A stretch of 64,000 nt of DNA from Arenibacter antarcticus (GCF_041320605.1 NZ_CP166679.1:1364001-1428000), one strand, 5' to 3'; counted from the stretch's first letter, positions 35,584 through 45,374 are shown. Made by a program: numbers and translations. The notes: generated from the sequence alone by a model not told the origin.

Positions 35584-37209
35584 TTAGTCCTTAGCCTTAA
35601 CTTTATTATATTCCTTCTGTATCATGCTCGCCCGATCCAGTTCCATCACTTTTAACACCATAGTATCGGCGCCGCTTTTTATTTTGGCGTGGGCATTGGC
35701 ACCGAACAACTGTTCTGCCAAGGTTGCCTTTAGATACAGTTTTATTTTATCCTCAAACGCGTAAAAATCCATCTTAATATTCTTAGACAGGCAATAGTCA
35801 ACGAAAACTTCAAATAGAATATCGTCTACCCTATATCCTTCAATAAAGTCTTCCTCGATAAACTGTTTGTAATCGTCCCTATTTTCGTCCAAGTATTCAA
35901 ACACAAAATAAGCAAGGAAACCCAAACTTTCCATGTCCTCTATCGCCTCGGATTCATTAGATCCTATGGGAACAAATACGTCGGGAATAATTCCACCGCC
36001 ACCATAGACCACTTTTCCTTTTGGGGTCTTAAATTTTAGGGAGTCGGCCACCTTAATACTATCCACGGAGAGCAACTCACCGTTATGGTACCTGTCTATA
36101 AATTTTTGATAGTAATCCCTGTTCCCATTTTCATAGGATTTCTGAATAGAACGACCTGTTGGGGTGTAATATCTGGAAACCGTTAACCTAACAGCAGAGC
36201 CATCGCCTAAATCCATCTCGCGCTGCACTAGGCCTTTCCCAAAAGATCTTCGACCTACTATAGTCCCAATATCATTGTCTTGCAAGGAGCCTGCTATAAT
36301 TTCACTTGCGGACGCAGATTTCTCATTGATCAGTACATAAACCGGTTTATCTTGAAAATGTCCTTTATCGGTAGCAAATACCTTATCTATTTTACCTCTT
36401 TTATTTTTGGTGTATAAAATTAACTTTCCGTCCGACAAGAATTCATCTGCCATCTTTTCGGCAATTCCCAAATAGCCTCCCGGGTTATCCCTCAGGTCTA
36501 AGGTTAATTTCTTCGCCCCCATAGCCTCCAATTTTCTCAAGGCCGACTTAAACTCCTTAAAAGTAGATTCTGCAAAGCGATTTACTTTTATATACCCCAT
36601 ATCCGAAGTAAGCATACAGTAGGACTCAACACTTTTAATAGGAACCACATCCCGTTTTAAGGTTACGTTAAAAAGTTTATTCCCATTTTTTCTATACACT
36701 TGTAAATTAACTGGACTCCCTTTTTTTCCCTTCAGCTTTTTTACCACCAGCTCATTCGGAATATTCTCACCGAATAGGGTGTCTCCATCAGCCATTAAGA
36801 TCCTATCCCCTTGCAACAAGCCTTTTAAATAACTAGGGCCATCCTCTATGGTCCGTATTACAGCAATGGTATCCTTGTACATATAAAAATTAACTCCAAT
36901 ACCTACAAAATCCCCTTTCATGTTTTCGGCCACCTTGTCCATTTCCTGTTTGGGAATATAGACGGAATGCGGATCTAACTTTTCCAGAATATTGTTTACG
37001 GCAACATCTACAATACTATCCGTATTTATCTCATCAACATACTCATAGTCTATATAATCTATTAGTCTATTAAGCTTGTCTTTTTTTGAATTGGTGGTAA
37101 AAAGCTTTTCTGGGGTATCGTTAAAATGAAGTTTTCCTCCAATAAAAATACCAATGGCCAAAGCTAAGGCAATTATTGTAGGCCATATATAGGTGTTTTT
37201 ATTTTTCAT
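35584..37209 (-). CDS. C-terminal processing protease (S41, CtpA-like)
   Basis: A 541-residue periplasmic serine protease with an N-terminal membrane anchor (WPTIIALALAIGIFIGG). A PDZ domain at about 85-180 contains GVNFYMY and YLKGLLQGDRIL. The S41 catalytic core holds LDLRDNPGGYL, then EKSASASEIIAG with the Ser nucleophile and SFGKGLVQ with the Lys base. A long C-terminal extension follows (about 385-541, helical and charged). It probably processes or degrades envelope proteins. The dCMP deaminase gene lies 12 bases upstream on the same strand, an arrangement I recall from other flavobacteria. Confidence 0.95.
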   Translation of the reverse strand: MKNKNTYIWPTIIALALAIGIFIGGKLHFNDTPEKLFTTNSKKDKLNRLIDYIDYEYVDEINTDSIVDVAVNNILEKLDPHSVYIPKQEMDKVAENMKGDFVGIGVNFYMYKDTIAVIRTIEDGPSYLKGLLQGDRILMADGDTLFGENIPNELVVKKLKGKKGSPVNLQVYRKNGNKLFNVTLKRDVVPIKSVESYCMLTSDMGYIKVNRFAESTFKEFKSALRKLEAMGAKKLTLDLRDNPGGYLGIAEKMADEFLSDGKLILYTKNKRGKIDKVFATDKGHFQDKPVYVLINEKSASASEIIAGSLQDNDIGTIVGRRSFGKGLVQREMDLGDGSAVRLTVSRYYTPTGRSIQKSYENGNRDYYQKFIDRYHNGELLSVDSIKVADSLKFKTPKGKVVYGGGGIIPDVFVPIGSNESEAIEDMESLGFLAYFVFEYLDENRDDYKQFIEEDFIEGYRVDDILFEVFVDYCLSKNIKMDFYAFEDKIKLYLKATLAEQLFGANAHAKIKSGADTMVLKVMELDRASMIQKEYNKVKAKD

Positions 37210-37221
37210 TTTTTTGGAGTG

Positions 37222-37659
37222 TTAGTCCATATTTACAATTATAGGCATTTGAATTATTTCTACCCCCGCCTTTTCCAAAAATTGAAGACCGGAGTCATCT
37301 TTATATCCTTTCTGATATACCACACGTTTTATACCAGACTGATGAATTAATTTACTGCATTCTTTGCAGGGAGATAAGGTAATATACAAAGTAGCTCCTT
37401 CACAGGATTGGGTAGAGGAGGCAACTTTTGAGATGGCATTGGCCTCGGCATGCAATACATACCATTTGGTATATCCTTCATCATCCTCGCATATATTTTC
37501 AAATCCAGTGGGGGTGCCGTTATAACCATCGGAGATGATCATCCTATCTTTTACAATTATAGCTCCAACTTGTTTCCGTTGGCAATAGGAGAGTTTCCCC
37601 CATTCGCTTGCCATTCGCAAATACGCTCTATCGTATTTTTCTTGCTTGCGTTCCTTCAT
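37222..37659 (-). CDS. dCMP/cytidine deaminase family protein (ComEB-like)
   Basis: A 145-residue zinc deaminase. His70-Ala-Glu72 (VLHAEANAIS) and Cys98-x-x-Cys101 (SPCKEC) form the zinc site, and the GAIIVKDRMIISDGYNGTP segment is typical of dCMP deaminases, which feed dUMP to thymidylate synthesis. It starts the ctpA transcript. dNTP pool genes also occur at dgt and nrdAB, but they are not linked in an operon. Confidence 0.93.
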   Translation of the reverse strand: MKERKQEKYDRAYLRMASEWGKLSYCQRKQVGAIIVKDRMIISDGYNGTPTGFENICEDDEGYTKWYVLHAEANAISKVASSTQSCEGATLYITLSPCKECSKLIHQSGIKRVVYQKGYKDDSGLQFLEKAGVEIIQMPIIVNMD

Positions 37660-37868
37660 TTGTTAATTATATCGACTTTTATTACACTCTAGCTACCACG
37701 GTTTTAAGTAAAATTAATCATGTAGCTAATACCCAATTTATTTACAAATGTAATGGAACTAAAGAGGAAAAATGTGACCTAGTGGGCACAAAACAAACCT
37801 ATCCCCAATCAAAATTAATGTAATTTATCAATTTTGAGTTCTAATTACAGTTAAGATTTTTACAATTA

Positions 37869-38453
37869 CTACTGAGGAAACGTATCAATTAACATCGGCA
37901 CTGTAAGACAAAGAATAATAATCGACATTATTTGGACAAAACTGGCCTGCTTAAGCTTCAATACCTTTTGGACAAATACCGCCAACAACAATACCATTAT
38001 TATAATCAACACCTGTGAAATTTCGATCCCAGCAGCAAATCCCAATAAAGGGGACAGCTTTTCCGTTTCCCCAGCCATCAACATATTAAAGTAATTGGAG
38101 AACCCAAACCCATGGACAAGACCAAAGAAACCAGTGGCCACAACATAACTCAACATATGCTTATTATGCTGAATTTTATTCACCACCAGCACATTAAAAA
38201 CAGCTGTAAAAAAGATAGTGACAGGGATAAGAAACTCTATCAGGGAAACATCTACCGACATAAGCCCATACGCGGAAATAGCCAAGGAAACACAATGGGT
38301 TACAGTAAAAACGGTTGCGAGCACCAAAACATTTTTCCAATCCTTAAAGGTAAATGGCACGGCAAGTGCCGATAAAAATAAGATGTGATCATAGGCATTA
38401 AAATCCAATACATGCTCTAATCCCAACTGAATGTAAAACCAAAAACTTCCCAT
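37869..38453 (-). CDS. HupE/UreJ family membrane protein
   Basis: A 194-residue, six- to seven-helix membrane protein. The HupE/UreJ motifs are visible: an N-terminal GLEHVLDFNAYDHILFL with His and Asp residues, FTVTHCVSLAIS, and a central ATGFFGLVHGFGFSN. These His/Asp residues suggest metal (nickel or cobalt) permease activity in part of the family. No hydrogenase or urease gene is near, so the role here is open. In Bacteroidota it is commonly isolated. Confidence 0.9.
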   Translation of the reverse strand: MGSFWFYIQLGLEHVLDFNAYDHILFLSALAVPFTFKDWKNVLVLATVFTVTHCVSLAISAYGLMSVDVSLIEFLIPVTIFFTAVFNVLVVNKIQHNKHMLSYVVATGFFGLVHGFGFSNYFNMLMAGETEKLSPLLGFAAGIEISQVLIIIMVLLLAVFVQKVLKLKQASFVQIMSIIILCLTVPMLIDTFPQ

Positions 38454-38502
38454 TTAAAAATCTATAAAAGTTGGAAATATAACAACTATTAATTTTAGCT
38501 AT

Positions 38503-39240
38503 TTACAGACCTCTTTCCTGTTGAATAGTCTCATAGGCCTTCTGTACCTCCTTAAATTTTTCTTCTGCTCCTTTTTTTATGGCTTCATTTTGAGTGTTCA
38601 CCCTATCCGGATGATATTTTTTCGCCATAGTCCTATAGGCTTTCTTAATTTCCTCATCGGTGGCCGATTTCTCTATTTCCAAGATTTTATAGGAATTATC
38701 AGCAGATTTAATAAACATTGCCTTAATGCTTTCAAAATCGATCCTACTCACCCTAAGGTATCCGGCTATTTCCCATATTTTATCAATTTCCGTAGGATGA
38801 ATACTCCCATCTGCCTGAGCGATTCCAAAAAGGAAATGCAATAACTGCAATCTAACCTCATACCGAGTACGCTGATTTAAATAGGTGCAAATTTTTTCCG
38901 CGGAAATTTCCCTCTTCTTTACTACCTCGTTAAATGTTTTAAAAATGGCATTAGCCTTATCCTTACCATAGGTACCCACAAAATATTGCCTCACATAATC
39001 CATTTCGCGCTGACTAACGTTCCCGTCCGCTTTGATTACAATAGAACACAGTGACAGTAAATGAAGTTCAAAATCTGCAGGGGAAACAGACTGATTGGTA
39101 ATATCCCTAAAGACAGAACCAGCACCTCCGCCATCCTTATTTTTCAGCCCATCTATAAAACTGCCTACAAAAAAACCAAGAATAGCTCCTGGAAACCTAA
39201 ACAAATAAAACCCTAATATTGCGGCAAACCATTTTATCAT
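38503..39240 (-). CDS. TerB-like and DnaJ-domain protein (DjlA-like)
   Basis: A 245-residue protein. A short N-terminal hydrophobic segment ([22 protein letters not shown]) probably anchors it. A TerB-type helical domain (about 55-165) carries [19 protein letters not shown] and [15 protein letters not shown], the two acidic metal-binding repeats. A J domain follows (about 180-245), with [19 protein letters not shown] containing the HPD motif. It probably recruits DnaK at the inner membrane. It resembles DjlA in domain order. Confidence 0.93.
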   Translation of the reverse strand: MIKWFAAILGFYLFRFPGAILGFFVGSFIDGLKNKDGGGAGSVFRDITNQSVSPADFELHLLSLCSIVIKADGNVSQREMDYVRQYFVGTYGKDKANAIFKTFNEVVKKREISAEKICTYLNQRTRYEVRLQLLHFLFGIAQADGSIHPTEIDKIWEIAGYLRVSRIDFESIKAMFIKSADNSYKILEIEKSATDEEIKKAYRTMAKKYHPDRVNTQNEAIKKGAEEKFKEVQKAYETIQQERGL

Positions 39241-39332
39241 CTCAAAATAAATTTGCGCAAAGATATAATTTTACCATAGAATAGAAGGTCAAATGAAAAG
39301 TTAAGGTGTTCTACTGTGTGCTCTAAATTGGT

Positions 39333-39340
39333 TATCTTTG
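39333..39340 (+). promoter_or_regulatory. -7 box of the bacilliredoxin gene
   Basis: TATCTTTG, 35 bases before the ATG; no clear TTG at the right distance. Confidence 0.4.
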
Positions 39341-39374
39341 ATACTTATTAATAATTATACAAAAAATAACATAT

Positions 39375-39785
39375 ATGTATCCTGCAGAATTAGTAAAACC
39401 GATGAGACAAGACTTGGCATCAGCCGGGTTTGAAGAATTACATACAGCAGAAGCGGTAGAAACCGCCATCAAAAAAGAAGGAACTACTTTGGTAGTGGTT
39501 AATTCAGTATGTGGTTGCGCCGCAGCCAATGCAAGACCAGCCGCTAAGATGAGTATTCAGAATGCAAAAAAACCTACCCAATTGGTTACGGTTTTTGCTG
39601 GTGTAGATACTGAAGCAGTCAATGCCGCCAGAGATTTAATGATCCCTTTTCCTCCCTCTTCCCCATGTATGGCACTATTTAGAAATGGAGAATTGGTTCA
39701 TATGATAGAGCGTCACCATATTGAAGGACGCCCTGCAGAGATAATCGCAGAAAATTTAATGGAAGCCTATAACCAATTTTGTTAA
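39375..39785 (+). CDS. BrxA/BrxB family bacilliredoxin-like protein
   Basis: A 136-residue protein of the YphP/YqiW family. Its active-site Cys46-Gly-Cys48 (NSVCGCAAANARP) matches the CGC motif of bacilliredoxins, which remove bacillithiol from oxidised proteins. Conserved SPCMALFRNGELVHMIERHHIEGR lies in the C-terminal half. Whether this organism makes bacillithiol cannot be told here. An own terminator follows. Confidence 0.92.
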   Translation: MYPAELVKPMRQDLASAGFEELHTAEAVETAIKKEGTTLVVVNSVCGCAAANARPAAKMSIQNAKKPTQLVTVFAGVDTEAVNAARDLMIPFPPSSPCMALFRNGELVHMIERHHIEGRPAEIIAENLMEAYNQFC

Positions 39786-39827
39786 TTCAATAGGTCCAAA
39801 TTGAGTATCTAAAAAGATTATTGATTG

Positions 39828-39853
39828 AAACCGCTTTGTAATAGAGCGGTTTT
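39828..39853 (+). terminator. Terminator after the bacilliredoxin gene
   Basis: AAACCGCT/AGCGGTTT hairpin with a T-rich tail directly before the plsC-type gene. Confidence 0.8.
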
Positions 39854-39866
39854 TTATTTTTGTACG

Positions 39867-40604
39867 ATGCTAAAAATAATCGCATACCCATTATCCGTTC
39901 TCTACCTACTCCTGTTCGGGGCTATCTTGCTCTTGTTCCACCCCTTACAATGGATTTGTTTTAATTGGTTTGGTTATGAGGCACATCGGAAAAGTGTAGC
40001 AATCCTAAACCTTTGCCTTCTGAGGTGCACACATATTCTTGGCACTACCTATTCCTTTAAAAATACTCAAGACATCGCTACGGACCGACCTACCATTTTA
40101 GTGCTCAACCACCAGAGCATGCACGATATTTCACCCATAATCTGGTTTATGAGGAAACACCATCCCAAATTTGTCAGTAAAATGGAATTGGGTAAAGGCA
40201 TCCCCAGTGTTTCCTACAATTTAAGGCATGGCGGTTCCGTACTCATCAATAGAAAGGATATCAGACAATCCCTTGCCCAAATCGCCCATCTGGGTACTTA
40301 TATAGAAAGACACCAACGCTCAGCTGTAATTTTTCCCGAAGGCACAAGAAGCAAGAACGGTGAACCAAAAAAATTTCATACTACAGGCCTTAAAGTGCTC
40401 ATCAAAAAAGCGCCTTCAGCTTTAATCATCCCAATTAGCATCAACAATTCCTGGAAAATGTTGAAATACGGAAAATTCCCTTACGGCTTAGGGAACCACA
40501 TCACTTTTGAGGTACACCCGCCCATGGAGATTACAGAAAATACAGAGGAACTTATTGCTCAGGTAGAACAAATCATAACCAAAAACATAACTTCAATTAA
40601 ATGA
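39867..40604 (+). CDS. 1-acyl-sn-glycerol-3-phosphate acyltransferase family (PlsC-like)
   Basis: A 245-residue membrane acyltransferase starting MLKIIAYPLSVLYLLLFG. The catalytic NHQSMHD motif gives His82-x4-Asp87, and FPEGTRS (substrate binding) follows near residue 160. It probably forms phosphatidic acid at the inner membrane. The upstream terminator ends 14 bases before the start. Its T-run also reads TATTTTTG (39855-39862), so a promoter there would leave almost no leader. The stop overlaps the HD gene start (ATGA). Confidence 0.92.
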   Translation: MLKIIAYPLSVLYLLLFGAILLLFHPLQWICFNWFGYEAHRKSVAILNLCLLRCTHILGTTYSFKNTQDIATDRPTILVLNHQSMHDISPIIWFMRKHHPKFVSKMELGKGIPSVSYNLRHGGSVLINRKDIRQSLAQIAHLGTYIERHQRSAVIFPEGTRSKNGEPKKFHTTGLKVLIKKAPSALIIPISINNSWKMLKYGKFPYGLGNHITFEVHPPMEITENTEELIAQVEQIITKNITSIK

Positions 40605-41257
40605 GCAATACCGAAATTATTGAAGAAACCATCACTTTTGTTAAGGAAACTTTACAAGGCGCTGAGGGAGGTCATGATTGGTTCCATATTCAGCGGGTCT
40701 TCAGAAATAGCTTATTGATCGCAAAAGATGAAAAGGTTGATGTATTAGTGGTGAGTTTGGCCGCACTGTTACACGACATTGCCGACGCCAAGTTCTATGA
40801 TGGAGACGAATCCGTTGGTCCAAAAATGGCAGAAGATTTTCTTAATTCCTTAGAGGTAACCGATAACGTCATTACCCATGTGGTAAAAATAATTCTGAAC
40901 ATCTCCTTCAAGGCGAGCCTAGATCCTAAAAAATCATTTACCTCCAAGGAATTGCAGGTAGTACAAGATGCCGACAGATTGGACGCTATAGGAGCGATAG
41001 GTATTGCTCGTGCCTTTAATTATGGGGGCTTTAAAAATAGAGAAATGTATAATCCCGACATCGCACCCAACCTAAAAATGACAAAGGAGGAGTACAAAAA
41101 ATCCAATGCCCCCACAGTCAATCATTTTTACGAAAAATTATTATTGCTAAAGGATAAGATGAACACCCCCACCGGAAGGCATTTAGCAGAGGAAAGGCAC
41201 CAATTTATGCTGGGATATTTAAAACAGTTTTATGAGGAATGGAACGGCAACGCCTAA
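40601..41257 (+). CDS. HD-domain phosphohydrolase
   Basis: A 218-residue HD-family protein. Metal residues are visible in GHDWFHIQRV (first His), LLHDIADAKFY (HD) and DADRLDAIGAIGIAR (last Asp). This subgroup is often annotated as a phosphohydrolase with unknown nucleotide or phosphate substrate. Its start overlaps the plsC stop by four bases, indicating translational coupling. Confidence 0.92.
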   Translation: MSNTEIIEETITFVKETLQGAEGGHDWFHIQRVFRNSLLIAKDEKVDVLVVSLAALLHDIADAKFYDGDESVGPKMAEDFLNSLEVTDNVITHVVKIILNISFKASLDPKKSFTSKELQVVQDADRLDAIGAIGIARAFNYGGFKNREMYNPDIAPNLKMTKEEYKKSNAPTVNHFYEKLLLLKDKMNTPTGRHLAEERHQFMLGYLKQFYEEWNGNA

Positions 41258-41345
41258 TCTATTTATAAGCTAACTTCTTAATCCTTAGGATTCCGAGCTT
41301 ATTTTTTTTGTATCTTATACTACAATTCCCTAAAACCGAATAGAG

Positions 41346-42770
41346 ATGCAAAGAAGAAAATTCATAAAAAACGTCGCGGCTACCTCGGCTGTATTTTCCA
41401 TTGTCCCTAGTTTTGTAATGGGGAAAAATCATATCCCTCCTAGTGACACCCTTTACATGGGTGCTTTTGGTGTTGGTGGAAGAGGCTTTGATGTTATTAA
41501 TGGTCTGGCTAATACCAAAAAAGTGAAATTTGTAACCTTCTGTGATGTAGATGATAGAAGTGCCTCCCCTACCTATGCAAAATACCCTCAAGCAAAGCGA
41601 TTTACAGATTTCAGGAATGTATATGACGACCATCTAAATCAAATTGATGCCATTATGGTGGCTACCCCAGATCATATGCATGCCAGTATTGCACTGCCTT
41701 TTATGAAGGCCAAGAAGCATGCGTATATAGAAAAACCGCTTACTCACAATATAAATGAGGCGCGACTTTTGACTCGGGTTGCCAAGGAAAATGCCATAGT
41801 TACCCAAATGGGGAATCAGGGTGCATCCAGTGACGGGAGCAGAACAGCTAGGGAATGGGTAGATGCTGGAATTATAGGGAAAGTGTACAAGGTAGATTGT
41901 TGGACCAACCGTCCCGTTTGGCCGCAAGGAATTCCGGCTCCCACAGCTAAGAATAAAATTCCGAAAGGCCTGGATTGGGACCTTTGGCTTGGCGTTGCCG
42001 CCATGCGTGATTACAACCATGCTTATTTACCCTTTAAATGGCGTGGATGGTGGGATTTTGGTACAGGGGCCCTAGGCGATATGGGGTGCCATATTATGGA
42101 AACCCCCTTCAGTGTATTAGACTTAGGCTATCCAATGGAGGCGGAAGCTAGCTGTACTACCAACTGGGTGGACGATTTTGTGGAGGCCGACTACAATCAG
42201 TCCTGTCCTTCGTCTTCTATAGTGCGACTTAAATTTGATACCCAAGAACACGGGGAGATTGAACTAAACTGGTATGATGGCGGACTCTTGCCAGATTTGC
42301 CCGATGAACTTAAAGATGGCGAACGAATTGGAGATGCTGGTGGCGGATCCATATTTTATGGTACTCGTGGAATTCTGATCTGTGATACCTATTCCAGAAA
42401 CCCCAGGTTGCTCCCTTCCTCTACCATGGAATTACTACAGACACCAAAGCCCTATCTAAAACGAATAGAGGACGATATTGACGGACACCAGCGGAACTTT
42501 GTAGAGGCTTGCTTAAATGGAGCAGAGACCTCATCTGATTTTAATCGTGCAGGACCGCTAACCGAAGCCGTTCTTATGGGCAATTTGGCAATCAGAGCTT
42601 TTCAATACAAAAATTACAAACCTGGTAAAAAAGCTGGGGATTGGGATCCATTTGAGTATCCAGGAAGAAGAAAGATACTTTGGGACGGAGAAAACATGAG
42701 GGTCACCAATTTTGAAAAAGCAAACGATTGGGTAAAGGGGAAATACAGGCAAGGTTGGGAACTGATGTAA
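41346..42770 (+). CDS. Tat-type Gfo/Idh/MocA oxidoreductase, copy A
   Basis: A 474-residue exported sugar oxidoreductase. The N-terminus MQRRKFIKNVAATSAVFSIVPSFV is a twin-arginine signal. The Rossmann segment MGAFGVGGRG, catalytic Glu129-Lys130-Pro131 (YIEKPLTHN), and GALGDMGCHIMETPF with the Asp/His region follow. The C-terminal half has the FEYPGRRKILWDGENMRVTNF ending typical of the secreted Bacteroidota/Planctomycetota subfamily. Its closest relative in the window is the gene at 58419-59885, sharing TQMGNQG, WTNRPVWPQG and the FKWRGWWDFGTGALGD-type segment. It is alone between HD and MgtC genes. Confidence 0.93.
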   Translation: MQRRKFIKNVAATSAVFSIVPSFVMGKNHIPPSDTLYMGAFGVGGRGFDVINGLANTKKVKFVTFCDVDDRSASPTYAKYPQAKRFTDFRNVYDDHLNQIDAIMVATPDHMHASIALPFMKAKKHAYIEKPLTHNINEARLLTRVAKENAIVTQMGNQGASSDGSRTAREWVDAGIIGKVYKVDCWTNRPVWPQGIPAPTAKNKIPKGLDWDLWLGVAAMRDYNHAYLPFKWRGWWDFGTGALGDMGCHIMETPFSVLDLGYPMEAEASCTTNWVDDFVEADYNQSCPSSSIVRLKFDTQEHGEIELNWYDGGLLPDLPDELKDGERIGDAGGGSIFYGTRGILICDTYSRNPRLLPSSTMELLQTPKPYLKRIEDDIDGHQRNFVEACLNGAETSSDFNRAGPLTEAVLMGNLAIRAFQYKNYKPGKKAGDWDPFEYPGRRKILWDGENMRVTNFEKANDWVKGKYRQGWELM

Positions 42771-42811
42771 AATATCCTATTTTCGTACGCATTACTCGCA
42801 ATAGCTAAAAA

Positions 42812-44086
42812 ATGCATACGGAAGCGTATTTAAACGACCTCATTGGCCCCTATATGCTGGGCGTCCTAGTCAGTTTGGCTATTGGCCTAATGTTAGGTCT
42901 AGAGCGCGAATATGATAAAATTAAGGACGAAACTGGCTTTGCTGGTATTAGAACCTTTCCTATTGTTACCATTTTAGGCTTCGTATTAGGAAATTTATCG
43001 GAAACCTTCTCCTTATGGCTGCCAATTGTTGGCTTTGGATCTTTGATCCTATTTCTCGGGATTGGACAAGTCATAAAATCAAGAATAGAAAATACCCTAG
43101 GCACTACCACCAATCTTGCTTTGATTACCTCTTTTACACTAGGATTAATGGTCTCGGAAGAATTGTATAGAGATTCTGTTGCAACCGCAGTAATTGTGGT
43201 TACCCTGCTCTCCCTAAAGACCACGTTTCGCTCCATTATCCAAAACATTACACATCAGGAACTTTTCGCTTTTATAAAATTTGTTATTCTTGCCCTATTA
43301 ATTTTACCCTTCTTACCTAATATAAATTATGGGGCCAATAATTTATTGAATCCGTTCGAGATAGGTTCGATAGTCGTAATCGTATCGTTCTTAAACTTTA
43401 TAGGATACTTTCTAGTAAAATTTGTGGGATCCAGGAAGGGAATTTTACTAACCGCCATTTTAGGCGGACTCATATCCAGTACTGCGGTGGCATGGGACTA
43501 TGCCTCCAAAAGCAAGGAAAACCCCCATTTGTCCCGAGAGTATAGTGCCGGTATCATTATCGCATCGGCTATTATGTTTCCTCGTTTGGCCCTGCTTGCG
43601 GCAATCTTTAATTCTGAAATGATAAGCCACTTGGTCTTTCCTTTAACCCTACTAACCTTGATTTGCCTTATCCCTAGCATTCTATTAATTAAAAAGGGGG
43701 CGCGAAAAGCAGCTACGGAAATCGATTTAGGCAATCCACTCGATATTTTGAATGCGCTAAGTTTTGCGGTTATATATGTTGTTATCCTATATGGCGTTCA
43801 CTATGGCAATGTGTATTTTGGTGAAAGCGGACTTTATTACTCCGCCCTAATTGCGGGACTGGCAGATACCACCGCCATTACTATAAGCATGGCTAAATTT
43901 GGATTAAACGGGGATCACCTACAGCTTTCTTCCCTCATTATTGTTGCTTCTACCCTCAGCAACACCTTGGTGAAACTGGGCATTGCCTTCTTTAGGGGTT
44001 CAAGAGCTACGGGGAGATTGGTAGGGTATATTTTTAGCGCAGTAATAGTAGTAGGAATCCTCTATATTGCGATTCTAGGTTGGTAG
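42812..44086 (+). CDS. MgtC/DUF4010 family membrane protein
   Basis: A 424-residue protein with an MgtC-like N-terminus (LVSLAIGLMLGLEREY and TGFAGIRTFPIVTILGF) and a DUF4010 C-terminal helical region (SAGIIIASAIMFPRL, then GLADTTAITISMAKFG). About twelve hydrophobic helices. Role unclear; MgtC relatives are linked to magnesium limitation. Terminates at a long palindrome. Confidence 0.9.
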   Translation: MHTEAYLNDLIGPYMLGVLVSLAIGLMLGLEREYDKIKDETGFAGIRTFPIVTILGFVLGNLSETFSLWLPIVGFGSLILFLGIGQVIKSRIENTLGTTTNLALITSFTLGLMVSEELYRDSVATAVIVVTLLSLKTTFRSIIQNITHQELFAFIKFVILALLILPFLPNINYGANNLLNPFEIGSIVVIVSFLNFIGYFLVKFVGSRKGILLTAILGGLISSTAVAWDYASKSKENPHLSREYSAGIIIASAIMFPRLALLAAIFNSEMISHLVFPLTLLTLICLIPSILLIKKGARKAATEIDLGNPLDILNALSFAVIYVVILYGVHYGNVYFGESGLYYSALIAGLADTTAITISMAKFGLNGDHLQLSSLIIVASTLSNTLVKLGIAFFRGSRATGRLVGYIFSAVIVVGILYIAILGW

Positions 44087-44143
44087 ACATTATTACGCAT
44101 TCACCAGTCAATCGAGTAATAGGATTACAAAATATAAAGTCAC

Positions 44144-44197
44144 TTAAAACAAAAAATCCCGTTTCTAAAGCTTTAGAAACGGGATTTTTTGTTTTAA
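44144..44197. terminator. Bidirectional terminator, 27-bp perfect palindrome
   Basis: 54 bases in two fully complementary 27-base halves (core TCCCGTTTCTAAAG, flanked by an A-run on the left and a T-run on the right). It is placed between two converging genes and serves both. Confidence 0.9.
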
Positions 44198-44210
44198 AAG
44201 ATGGCTACTT

Positions 44211-44903
44211 CTAGCAGTTACCGTCTATATCACAAGAAGCATCGGTCTCTACATTCAATCCCTCTTCAATATGATTCTCCCAAGCCTTTTGCAAAGTTTC
44301 TAGAAAAACCTCCGAAGGCTGCGCTCCGGATATCCCGTACTTGTTGTTTAGCACAAAATAAGGCACGCCGTTAATTCCCAAATTCCGGGCCTCCATCTGA
44401 TCTTGCCTTACTTCATAAGTAAAATCTTCGGTAAGTAACATAGCACGCACTTCTTCTGCGTTTAACCCCTTAGAAGCGGCCAAACTTACCAAAAAATCAA
44501 TATCATCTATATTTTCTCCCTTTACCAAATGCGCTTCCAATAGCGCTTCCTTAATTTCGCCAACTTCAATTTTTGACTCAGCAAAATGCATCAATCTATG
44601 CGCTTTTAACGAGTTCGCTGGTACAGATCGTTCAAAATCAAAATCAATTCCTACCTCTTTAGCCATTTGTGTGGCCCCGTCAAACATTTGAACTGCTTGC
44701 TCCCGGCCAATTCCCTTGGACTCACAGAAATGATCAATGGCACTAATGTCGGTACGAGTCTGCAAATTGGGGTCCAATTCAAAACTCTTCCAAACAAGCT
44801 TTACCTTGTCGGCATGCTCAAAATTACCTAAAGCCGCTTCAAATTTTCTTTTCCCAATATAACAAAACGGACACCTAATGTCCGACCAAATACTAATTTC
44901 CAT
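44211..44903 (-). CDS. DsbA-family protein, FrnE-like
   Basis: A 230-residue thioredoxin-fold protein. The active-site CPFC is at Cys11 and Cys14 (SDIRCPFCYIGKRKFE), with the inserted helical domain typical of FrnE/2-hydroxychromene isomerase-type members, then NGVPYFVLNNKYGISGAQ carrying the cis-Pro. The C-terminus ends in Cys224-x5-Cys230, an extra Cys pair. It lacks a signal peptide, so it is probably cytosolic. It ends 13 bases after the bidirectional terminator. Confidence 0.93.
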   Translation of the reverse strand: MEISIWSDIRCPFCYIGKRKFEAALGNFEHADKVKLVWKSFELDPNLQTRTDISAIDHFCESKGIGREQAVQMFDGATQMAKEVGIDFDFERSVPANSLKAHRLMHFAESKIEVGEIKEALLEAHLVKGENIDDIDFLVSLAASKGLNAEEVRAMLLTEDFTYEVRQDQMEARNLGINGVPYFVLNNKYGISGAQPSEVFLETLQKAWENHIEEGLNVETDASCDIDGNC

Positions 44904-45157
44904 ATTATGCTTTTTACTAATTATACCGACAAGTATGTTTGTCGATTTTTCAATTTCTTACAATCCTTTTGGTCGCCATTTATAAACAAACCTTACAAAG
45001 GTCGAAATAATAAATTACTTAACCCCAACGCTTCGCAGTTTAACAGCATATTCTTACCTAAATAAAAAACATGTTTGATTAAATAGAATGGGAGGGAAAG
45101 TCTGGCTAATACAATTGCTCGTGATTTACAGTGGGAAATATGATTAGTTCTAGAAAA

Positions 45158-45185
45158 CTTTAGCCAAACAATAGTTTGGCTAAAG
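45158..45185. repeat. 12-bp perfect hairpin in a gene-free gap
   Basis: CTTTAGCCAAAC paired with GTTTGGCTAAAG over a 4-base loop. No T-run, so termination is uncertain. Confidence 0.6.
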
Positions 45186-45331
45186 CCATTCATAGCGTCC
45201 ATTAATATCCACGGCCAAAAGAGGCGTGGCTATTGAAAACATAAAAGCAGGTCTGGACTACGATCGACAAAAGAATTTGTGGTTTTTAATAACATGATCT
45301 CGCCAGTTCTATTTTCTAAGACAAGAGGAGT

Positions 45332-45374
45332 AGTCACTTCGACATGAGGTGCATTTCCGCACCGATCGAGAAGT
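45332..45374. repeat. REP-like interspersed element (candidate)
   Basis: GTCACTTCGAC, then an inner hairpin GGTGC-ATTTCC-GCACC, then TCGAGAAGTC. The outer arms nearly pair with a 2-base bulge. The GTCA-TTCGA...TCGAGAA-TC outline resembles short repeats scattered in flavobacterial genomes. Only one good copy lies in this window. Confidence 0.35.

Noticed and set aside
41259..41633. 124-codon minus-strand frame over the start of Gfo/Idh/MocA copy A
   Set aside because: Overlaps a certain gene and begins inside its coding sequence; cysteine/serine-rich composition typical of antisense reading.
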